This document shows, one piece after another, positions 1-5,458 of a DNA stretch of 7,239 nucleotides. Position numbers and translations under genes: made by a program. The notes under the pieces are model-generated. The model ran no database searches. It had not been told where the DNA came from and worked only from the letters and a program-made list of their open reading frames with translations. The stretch's first letter is position 1. Each line of letters starts with the position of its first letter. Origin of the DNA: Salibacteraceae bacterium (lineage in GTDB: Bacteria > Bacteroidota > Bacteroidia > Flavobacteriales_G > Salibacteraceae); assembly GCA_023262195.1 (NCBI GenBank), contig JALRDM010000298.1:1-7239 (forward strand). Direction: 5' to 3'.

Positions 1-806
1 TTTCTAAACTTGGGTACAACGCACAAGTTTCAGGCAGGGATGTGAATTTATTTTACCTAGTTGATGGCTATCGCGAGCGAATTCTTAAAACAGCCAATGG
101 CTTCACTACGGCCGATGGTAATCATCAATTTAGTCAAGCAGAAATACTGGATTTGGTGGAAACGAACCCAGAGCGGTTTAGTCCGAATGTGGTCTTAAGG
201 CCGTTGTATCAAGAGGTGATTTTACCGAATTTGAGTTATGTTGGAGGGCCAGGTGAAACGAGCTATTGGTTGCAACTCAAGGAAGTGTTTGATCGTTCTG
301 AAGTGCCAATGCCCGTGGTGTTGCTTCGCGATATGTTCGTTATCTCTAATGCATTGGTTGAAAAGAAACGTGAGCAACTGGGATTGGAATACACACAATT
401 GTATGAGGAGAAATATACGCTTATTAATAAACTGATTCGCCAACAGGGAAGCAACGAGCACCTAGTGGAAAAATATGCTAGCGTAATATCCGATGAGTTG
501 GATCAAATGATTGCTGAAGTAGGCAGGTTTGAGCCTAATCTATCGCAGAGTGCCGATACTGAGAAAACCAGAATACTCAAGCGGCTGACAGCATTGCAAA
601 AAAAGGTACTGCGTGCCGATCGTAAAAGGAATGAAGTAACAGAGCAGCGCATCGATGCCATTAAAACGGTTGTTGAACCTCTAAACACTCCACAGGAAAG
701 AGTGCATAATTGGTTGAATTACTTTGAAGAGCCTAATCAATGTCAAGAAATGCTTGTTTTCTCTTCGCCACTTACAACTAAGGTTTCAATCCTACTAAGA
801 AATTAG
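1..806 (+). CDS. bshC: Bacillithiol biosynthesis cysteine-adding enzyme BshC, 3' part (5' end outside window)
   Basis: BshC is the proposed ligase for the last step of bacillithiol synthesis, adding cysteine to glucosaminyl-malate in the cytoplasm. The reading frame is open from base 3 to the TAG at 804-806, giving 267 residues; family members are about 520-540 residues, so roughly the N-terminal half lies upstream. The first residues read SKLGYNAQVSGRD and run straight into NLFYLVDG, a conserved stretch of the family, so the GTG at 42 is internal and not a start. The family signature PLYQEVILPNLSYVGGPGE follows, at about bases 213-269. From about 350 to 680 the protein is rich in charged residues and leucine, matching the long C-terminal coiled coil of BshC. 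The tail (QERVHNWLNYF to SILLRN) fits a normal family end, so no 3' truncation is seen. Recognition is from family motifs; the catalytic assignment is knowledge of the family. Confidence 0.9.
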   Translation, partial: SKLGYNAQVSGRDVNLFYLVDGYRERILKTANGFTTADGNHQFSQAEILDLVETNPERFSPNVVLRPLYQEVILPNLSYVGGPGETSYWLQLKEVFDRSEVPMPVVLLRDMFVISNALVEKKREQLGLEYTQLYEEKYTLINKLIRQQGSNEHLVEKYASVISDELDQMIAEVGRFEPNLSQSADTEKTRILKRLTALQKKVLRADRKRNEVTEQRIDAIKTVVEPLNTPQERVHNWLNYFEEPNQCQEMLVFSSPLTTKVSILLRN

Positions 807-807
807 C

Positions 808-829
808 TCCGCAATTCTCTCGGATTTTT
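808..829 (+). terminator. Possible weak terminator after bshC
   Basis: Two bases after the bshC stop codon, TCCG (808-811) can pair with CGGA (821-824) around a nine-base loop, followed directly by five T (825-829). The stem is only four pairs, so this is a weak candidate supported mainly by its position and T-run. Confidence 0.3.
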
Positions 830-901
830 ATATACATCAACATTTTATACAAGTACACTTATTAGATCTGAAAGCCAATAATAATGTTTAGTACAAAAAA
901 A

Positions 902-931
902 TTGTGTGTAGTTACATCTGTTATATGTTTG
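902..931 (+). promoter_or_regulatory. Bacteroidota-type promoter for the yceI-like gene
   Basis: TTG at 902-904 and TATGTTTG at 924-931 are separated by 19 bases. They match the -33 (TTG) and -7 (TAnnTTTG) elements used by the primary sigma factor of Bacteroidota. The expected transcription start is near 936-938, about 30 bases before the ATG at 967, leaving a short A-rich leader. This placement also argues against translation starting at the upstream ATG at 904, which would lie inside the promoter. Confidence 0.6.
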
Positions 932-966
932 CCCTCTCAAAAACCAACAAACAAATAACAAAAGTC

Positions 967-1614
967 ATGAGAAAACAAATCTTATCAATCACTGCAATTA
1001 CTGTAGCAGTGGCCCTACAGTCATGTGGTGGCGAAAAAGCAGCGGAAACAACAGAAGAGCCTGTAGAAGAGGTGGCAGAAGCAACGCCAGAAAACTGGAT
1101 GGTTGATACTGAATCTTCAATGGTAATGTGGGAAGGCGGAACAAGCGGAGCGCAAGTCTACTCACACAATGGCAACATTGCCATTACTGAAGGAAGCCTA
1201 GTTACTACAGATGGTTCTGTAACAGCGGGTAAAGTTGTGATCGATATGACTACAATTATGCCTACGGATGCGGAAAGCTTCAGCTACAGTGAACAGCTTT
1301 CAAAAGAAGATTTGATTGGTCACTTAATGTCACCGGACTTTTTTGACGCTGAAAATCATCCAACTGCAATATTTGAGGTTACAGGTTCAGAAGGAAACAC
1401 TGTAAACGGAAACTTGACTGTAAGAGGAAAGACCAATCCTGAGTCTTTAACCATTGAGTCTATGGAAGTTGCTGAAGACGGTTCTGCCGTGATCAAAGGT
1501 TCAATGACATTTGATCGTCAGAAATATGATGTGGCTTGGGAGCACTACTTGCAAGATGTGATCCTTTCAGATGACATCAAGCTTGATTTCAACATTACTG
1601 CTAAGAAAGCATAA
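967..1614 (+). CDS. YceI-family lipoprotein
   Basis: This 215-residue protein has a lipoprotein signal: a basic start (MRKQ), a hydrophobic stretch, then LQSC with Cys20 as the predicted lipidation site, followed by GG. Residues 23-42 form an acidic, Ala/Glu/Thr-rich linker. Residues 43-213 are a YceI domain: WMVDTESSMVMWEG opens it, then HLMSPDFFDAENHP, NGNLTVRGKT and the closing DIKLDFNITAKK. YceI proteins fold as a lipocalin-like barrel that binds isoprenoid or other long lipids; the ligand and job here are unknown. The frame extends upstream to an ATG at 904, but the start at 967 is preferred because it gives an ideal signal peptide and lies just downstream of a good promoter at 902-931. 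The leader is A-rich with no Shine-Dalgarno motif, usual for Bacteroidota. It is probably transcribed alone and ends at the hairpin at 1640-1675. The family call is firm; the function is not known. Confidence 0.9.
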   Translation: MRKQILSITAITVAVALQSCGGEKAAETTEEPVEEVAEATPENWMVDTESSMVMWEGGTSGAQVYSHNGNIAITEGSLVTTDGSVTAGKVVIDMTTIMPTDAESFSYSEQLSKEDLIGHLMSPDFFDAENHPTAIFEVTGSEGNTVNGNLTVRGKTNPESLTIESMEVAEDGSAVIKGSMTFDRQKYDVAWEHYLQDVILSDDIKLDFNITAKKA

Positions 1615-1639
1615 GGTTTCTTTTTTTTTCGATGGAATC

Positions 1640-1675
1640 AAAAGGGGAGCAACCAGTGGGTTGTTCCCCTTTTTT
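1640..1675 (+). terminator. Strong intrinsic terminator between convergent genes, probably bidirectional
   Basis: GGGGAGCAACC (1644-1654) pairs with GGTTGTTCCCC (1659-1669) around the four-base loop AGTG, with one G-U pair. AAAA at 1640-1643 and TTTTTT at 1670-1675 extend the stem and give the T-run. Read on the minus strand the same hairpin has one A-C mismatch and a shorter T-run (TTTTGATT), so it should serve the yceI-like gene better than the minus-strand Kazal gene, whose stop codon is at 1678-1680. A nine-T run at 1621-1629 lies between the yceI stop and this hairpin. Confidence 0.85.
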
Positions 1676-1677
1676 AT

Positions 1678-1884
1678 TTAGTTACATGCACCGAAAGTAT
1701 ATTCTTCAATTCCAATACACTCAGCGCTGGATGGATTATCATAGGTTTTACCATTACAACCACATACAGGCCTTAACTCAAACGTTACAATACAGTTTGG
1801 CTTGACTTTTTCTTTGCAGTCTTCATTACACGCTGATAAAGCCACAGCTAGAAATAAAACAGCTAAAATCTTTATTGTATTCAT
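1678..1884 (-). CDS. Small Kazal-like domain lipoprotein
   Basis: This is a 68-residue protein. Residues 1-18 are a signal peptide ending in the lipobox LSAC, so Cys19 should be lipidated. The mature part holds six more cysteines (23, 31, 41, 43, 56, 67), enough for three disulfides, and the motif PVCGCNGKTYDNP at 39-51, the hallmark of Kazal-type protease inhibitor domains. Kazal domains usually block serine proteases by inserting a loop into the active site; bacterial ones like this are mostly uncharacterised, so inhibition is inference. It should sit in the envelope, anchored by lipid, possibly at the cell surface. It follows the OstA-like gene by 46 bases and may be read through from it; I saw no clear TAnnTTTG promoter in the gap or just upstream, and no Shine-Dalgarno sequence. 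It ends next to the shared terminator at 1640-1675. The short length is real rather than a truncation, since signal and domain are both complete. Confidence 0.85.
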   Translation of the reverse strand: MNTIKILAVLFLAVALSACNEDCKEKVKPNCIVTFELRPVCGCNGKTYDNPSSAECIGIEEYTFGACN

Positions 1885-1889
1885 GACCC

Positions 1890-1903
1890 GATAGACGACT
1901 ATC
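1890..1903 (-). other. Small inverted repeat before the Kazal gene
   Basis: GATAG and CTATC form a perfect five-base inverted repeat with a four-base loop, 5 bases upstream of the Kazal gene ATG. In the transcript it would be a small hairpin near the start codon. It lacks a T-run, so it is not a terminator for the OstA-like gene. A five-base repeat can occur by chance; a role in translation or as a protein site is only a possibility. Confidence 0.2.
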
Positions 1904-1930
1904 CACTATAGCTCGTTGGTGGTGAAAGTC

Positions 1931-3688
1931 CTACTCCTTTTTCACTGCGCCACCCCTGAGTTTACCACCTTTTGGTTTTACCGTTGGTTCACCTGATTCT
2001 TTTGACTTTTCTTCAGGTTGTGCTGGCGGGGTAGGGTCTGAAATTGGTAGAGTTGTATCGTTATCCGTTTCTAAGGTTGAATCACCATTATCGATGGTGT
2101 CTTTTGTCACCATAGGCGCGGTTGTGTCTTCCGCTGTTGATAGGGTGCTTTTGCGAGGTTTAATCTTGGGTGGTGGCTTTGTGCTCGGATCGCTTGTATT
2201 TAATATTAAATCAGCTACAGAGTATGGGCGCTCATTTACACGCCAATTGAAGCCATCAAGCATCAATCCGTCTGCAGGCATCTCATCCGTAGGGGTAAGC
2301 GTAGCGGTGGGCCGATCGTAAAAACTGATCTTCTTGATTTGGCTCGAATCAATTTTGATGGTCATATTGGTGCACTTGGTTTCGTTCACCCCAATCAATG
2401 TTTGATCTTCTTCTCTTGGATAATAAATCGTTTGTCCATTGCCGTAAACTTCTACTTTGTTGAGTTCAGAGTCTTTAAAGACTCCAACCATACGGATCCC
2501 CTTTATTTGGTTGTAAAAAATGCTGTCTTCATGAGCGATAATGAATGCGTTTTGATTCATATACATTTTGTCTACCGTGCCTTTGTTCATGGTCATGTAT
2601 AAGCTGTCTGAGGTAATTTGATTCTCCTCAGACCATAAAATAGGATCGTCATACATGTGAATAATACTATCCTCAGTGAGATATATAAGCGAATCACATT
2701 TACCCTGCATATCGGTTTTGTAAAAACGCGTATTGTGATAGGTGTTTACCACCCTGTGATGGTTAGAGTCAAGGTAGGAGTGAAGCGTATCGGCCACTAG
2801 AAAAAAAGTGTCGCCATCCATATCTTGCTTCATAATCATATTCTCCCATACGTACGATACACTATCGGCTTCGTAGTAGATGGCATAGTCTCCGTTCACT
2901 TCAAACTGCTGGCTGGTATCAATGAGAGAAATATTGCATTTGCTAATTCCGATTTGCTTTTTTTGATCGTAGTCAATGGTATCACCGCGAAGTATTTGTC
3001 CAGAGCTCAATATTTCTGCATTGCGAATAAAGTTTGCGCGATCGGCAAGCTGGTCAAACCAGCCGTATTCACAGTAAATATCTCGATCTTCAAACTCGAT
3101 GTCGGTAGGGCCATAAAACCAAGTTTTTTCTAAATCTGATGAGTAGTGCATAGTGTCTGTGTAGATCACATAATCGGGGTGTGTCATGACCACATCAGAC
3201 CTGTACACAAACAGCTTTCGATCGCTGTAGTATTTCCCACTTTTGCTTGTAAGGTGAATTTTCTCATGTTTACTATCGATTTCACCACCACCGAAATAAG
3301 TGCCTACATTCTTTGCTCTGTCGTAGTTCAGGAAATCGGTCTTAAGAATGGAGCTACCATTATCGATGACTACATTGCTTCTGAACTTGGCAATTTTAGT
3401 GTTGCCATCATACCTTAAGGAGTCTCCAATGAGCGTGAGTGAATCGTTTTCTACAATTTTTACGTTGCCTTCCGCTTTCAGACTATTGTCGTCAAAAAGC
3501 AAAGCACTATCGCAGAACATAAGTGCATCTTGATGTTTGAGACGCACATTGCCCTTGAGTTTATTTGCTCCCTCAGGCGTGTACTTATCAATGCTAAACT
3601 TGTCTGCATGAAGAAGCTCAATCTCGGTTGTCTTTTGAGCCAATCCAATGAATGGAAATAGTATGAAGAGTATGGCAAACCGAGCCAT
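1931..3688 (-). CDS. OstA-like (LptA/LptD N-domain family) periplasmic protein
   Basis: This 585-residue protein starts with a signal peptide (MARFAILFILFPFIGLAQ, likely cut after GLA, residue 17), so it is exported. Residues of about 20-160 resemble the OstA/LptA domain (KLKGNVRLKHQDALMFCDSA, then LKAEGNVKI and GDSLRYDG), the beta-taco fold that carries lipopolysaccharide across the periplasm. Unlike E. coli LptA (about 185 residues) the beta-rich region goes on to about residue 495, and a short xDSLxYD-like motif returns roughly every 29 residues, so it probably forms one long slide. Residues 499-585 are a Pro/Thr/Asp/Lys-rich, probably disordered tail. No outer-membrane barrel like that of LptD is visible. 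Its start lies 7 bases after the purA stop, so it is probably expressed with purA. The family call is strong; lipopolysaccharide transport is inferred from the fold family. Bacteroidota proteins of this type are usually annotated 'OstA-like protein'. Confidence 0.85.
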   Translation of the reverse strand: MARFAILFILFPFIGLAQKTTEIELLHADKFSIDKYTPEGANKLKGNVRLKHQDALMFCDSALLFDDNSLKAEGNVKIVENDSLTLIGDSLRYDGNTKIAKFRSNVVIDNGSSILKTDFLNYDRAKNVGTYFGGGEIDSKHEKIHLTSKSGKYYSDRKLFVYRSDVVMTHPDYVIYTDTMHYSSDLEKTWFYGPTDIEFEDRDIYCEYGWFDQLADRANFIRNAEILSSGQILRGDTIDYDQKKQIGISKCNISLIDTSQQFEVNGDYAIYYEADSVSYVWENMIMKQDMDGDTFFLVADTLHSYLDSNHHRVVNTYHNTRFYKTDMQGKCDSLIYLTEDSIIHMYDDPILWSEENQITSDSLYMTMNKGTVDKMYMNQNAFIIAHEDSIFYNQIKGIRMVGVFKDSELNKVEVYGNGQTIYYPREEDQTLIGVNETKCTNMTIKIDSSQIKKISFYDRPTATLTPTDEMPADGLMLDGFNWRVNERPYSVADLILNTSDPSTKPPPKIKPRKSTLSTAEDTTAPMVTKDTIDNGDSTLETDNDTTLPISDPTPPAQPEEKSKESGEPTVKPKGGKLRGGAVKKE

Positions 3689-3695
3689 AGGCTGT

Positions 3696-4973
3696 TTAAG
3701 CGGGTTGAAGGTTTGACTCCCTTATCAATGTTTGGGTGCGATCCGGACCCAAGGAAACGATGGATATCGGACAGCTGCTGGCTTCTTCCACAAACTTGAT
3801 GTACGCTTCGAGTTCCTTAGGCAAGGCGGCATCTGCTGACAACTCACTTTGCCAACCTTGATGTTGCTCATAAACTGGTGATATCGCAGCCGATTGATCA
3901 TAAGGCACATGTTTCGATACCTTGCCATCTACGTCATAGGCAGTGCACACTCCAATATTCTGAAACTCATTGAGCACATCTGCTTTGGTCATGATGAGTT
4001 TTGTAACTCCGTTGAGCATTACTGCATAGTGCAGAGCCACCATATCTAGCCAGCCACAGCGTCTTGGCCTGCCAGTAGTGGCGCCATATTCATGGCCAAT
4101 ATCTCTCAAGCGTTGACCAGTTTCATCATGGAGCTCGGTGGGGAAGGGGCCGCTTCCCACTCTGGTGCAATACGCCTTGAAAATGCCGTAAACTTCACCA
4201 ATCTTATTCGGTGCTATACCCAAACCTGTGCAGGCACCAGCGCATATCGTGTTGGATGAAGTTACAAAGGGATAGGAACCAAACTCAATATCAAGCAAGG
4301 AACCCTGAGCGCCTTCTGCGAGAATGCGTTTACCGGCATTCAAAGCTTCGTTGATGTAATACTCACTATCGGTAAATGGGATGGATTGCATGAATCTAGC
4401 GGCCTCCATCCATTCGGTTTCCATTTCAGCCAATGCGCCATAATCAAAATCCATGCGATCAAGCATCTGAGTGTGCTTATCACGCAGCGCTTGATAACGC
4501 GATTCAAAGTCCTTAGCTTCTATGTCACCTACTCGGAGTCCGTTTCTGCCAGTTTTATCCATGTAGGTTGGTCCAATACCTTTAAGCGTGGATCCAATCT
4601 TGTCCTTGCCCTTTGCTAGCTCTGATGCCGCATCTAAAAGTCGGTGCGTGGGAAGAATTAAGTGTGCCTTTCTTGAGATTAGGAGTCGCTCTTGGTAAGG
4701 CACATTTTGCTTGGCGAGATTATCAATTTCCTTTTTAAAAATGACTGGATCAATCACTACACCATTGCCGATTAAGTTCATCTTACCGTTATGAAAAATG
4801 CCTGATGGTATGGTGTGCAATACATGCTTTTGTCCATCAAACTCTAAGGTGTGCCCAGCATTTGGGCCACCTTGAAAACGGGCTATGATATCGTATTTTG
4901 GCGTGAGTACATCTACGATTTTACCCTTTCCTTCATCACCCCATTGCATCCCAAGCAATACGTCTACTTGCAT
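3696..4973 (-). CDS. purA: Adenylosuccinate synthetase
   Basis: PurA joins IMP and aspartate using GTP to form adenylosuccinate, the first committed step to AMP, in the cytoplasm. At 425 residues it is complete (E. coli PurA has 432). The N-terminal GTP-binding loop reads GMQWGDEGKGK with the catalytic Asp13; GGPNAGH supplies the second catalytic residue, His41. STLKGIGPTYMDKTGR (128-143) includes Arg143, which reaches the partner subunit's active site in the dimer. GAQGSLLDIEFGSYPFVTSS (221-240), TTGRPRRCGWLD (299-310, IMP and aspartate contacts) and TKAD (329-332, guanine recognition) are all in place. The gene starts 11 bases after the fur-family gene and ends 7 bases before the OstA-like gene, so it is an internal gene of a transcription unit. 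No separate promoter is evident. (p)ppGpp is a known inhibitor of PurA in other bacteria, notable because rsh is two genes upstream. Confidence 0.98.
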   Translation of the reverse strand: MQVDVLLGMQWGDEGKGKIVDVLTPKYDIIARFQGGPNAGHTLEFDGQKHVLHTIPSGIFHNGKMNLIGNGVVIDPVIFKKEIDNLAKQNVPYQERLLISRKAHLILPTHRLLDAASELAKGKDKIGSTLKGIGPTYMDKTGRNGLRVGDIEAKDFESRYQALRDKHTQMLDRMDFDYGALAEMETEWMEAARFMQSIPFTDSEYYINEALNAGKRILAEGAQGSLLDIEFGSYPFVTSSNTICAGACTGLGIAPNKIGEVYGIFKAYCTRVGSGPFPTELHDETGQRLRDIGHEYGATTGRPRRCGWLDMVALHYAVMLNGVTKLIMTKADVLNEFQNIGVCTAYDVDGKVSKHVPYDQSAAISPVYEQHQGWQSELSADAALPKELEAYIKFVEEASSCPISIVSLGPDRTQTLIRESNLQPA

Positions 4974-4984
4974 AAATGTGTTGT

Positions 4985-5440
4985 TTAATTGGTGGCTTCT
5001 TCGCCAGTGTTTTTAACGGCATAAAAATTAAGTGAATGATGCAAAATTTTTATTCCTAATGATTGTTCGAGCGAATTTTTAATCAGCTGTAATCTAGGAT
5101 CACAGAATTCTAAAACTTCTCCCGATTCCGTCATGATGATATGATCGTGTTGTCGATTCGCAAAACTTGGCTCAAACTGGGCCTGATTCTTTCCAAACTG
5201 GTGCTTTCTAATCAAGTTGCAAGAAAGCAATAAGTCGATCGTATTGTAAAGTGTAGCGCGGCTTACACGATACTTCTTCTTTTTCATTTGCTGATAAAGC
5301 TCTTCCACGTCAAAGTGACCTGTAGAGTGATAGATCTCTACTAAGATAGCAAACCGCTCGGGCGTCTTTCTGTGACCGTGTTCTTCGAGGTACGCGCGAA
5401 AGATGTTCTTTACCTGAACTATGGTATCGTTTGGCTTCAT
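4985..5440 (-). CDS. Fur-family metal- or peroxide-responsive transcriptional regulator
   Basis: A 151-residue protein of usual Fur length. Residues 1-80 form the winged-helix DNA-binding domain ([12 protein letters not shown] at 22-33, HFDVEELY at 42-49, recognition helix [13 protein letters not shown] at 59-71). The C-terminal dimerisation domain has likely metal ligands His42, Glu90, His98, His100, Glu111 and His134/His135. The CxxC pairs that hold structural zinc in many Fur and PerR proteins are missing: the first is replaced by TES (104-106), and the only cysteines are Cys74 and Cys113 (EFCDPRL). I recall EFCDPR-type sequences from other Bacteroidota Fur proteins, so this is probably a lineage form and not damage. 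Whether it senses iron, zinc, manganese or peroxide cannot be told from sequence. It lies 17 bases after rsh and 11 before purA; a possible own promoter is at 5451-5458. No Fur box was recognised nearby. Confidence 0.92.
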   Translation of the reverse strand: MKPNDTIVQVKNIFRAYLEEHGHRKTPERFAILVEIYHSTGHFDVEELYQQMKKKKYRVSRATLYNTIDLLLSCNLIRKHQFGKNQAQFEPSFANRQHDHIIMTESGEVLEFCDPRLQLIKNSLEQSLGIKILHHSLNFYAVKNTGEEATN

Positions 5441-5450
5441 TAAGAGGCGG

Positions 5451-5458
5451 CAAAGGTA
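5451..5458 (-). promoter_or_regulatory. Possible -7 promoter element for the fur-family gene
   Basis: On the minus strand this reads TACCTTTG, a full match to the Bacteroidota -7 element TAnnTTTG, placed exactly between the rsh stop and the fur start. No TTG was found at the expected -33 distance, which would fall in the 3' end of rsh. Transcription from here would begin only about 4-6 bases before the fur ATG, giving a nearly leaderless message. Confidence 0.35.

Noticed and set aside
42..44. GTG as the start of the first plus-strand gene
   Set aside because: The same frame is open upstream to the window edge and encodes residues (LGYNAQVSGRD) that continue the BshC family sequence, so the gene begins outside the window.
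222..688. Minus-strand and alternate-frame open frames inside bshC
   Set aside because: They overlap a strongly supported gene and have no family features.
904..966. N-terminal extension of the yceI-like gene from ATG 904
   Set aside because: It overlaps the likely promoter and places a non-signal stretch before a perfect lipoprotein signal peptide.
1617..1629. Poly-T run after the yceI-like gene as a terminator
   Set aside because: There is no hairpin directly before it; the proper terminator is the hairpin at 1640-1675.
2094..3533. Several plus-strand open frames of 60-100 codons opposite the OstA-like gene
   Set aside because: They are antisense to a well-supported gene, show no recognisable domain, and are explained as shadows of its codon pattern.
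4386..4619. Plus-strand open frame opposite purA
   Set aside because: It is antisense to highly conserved purA coding sequence and resembles no known protein.
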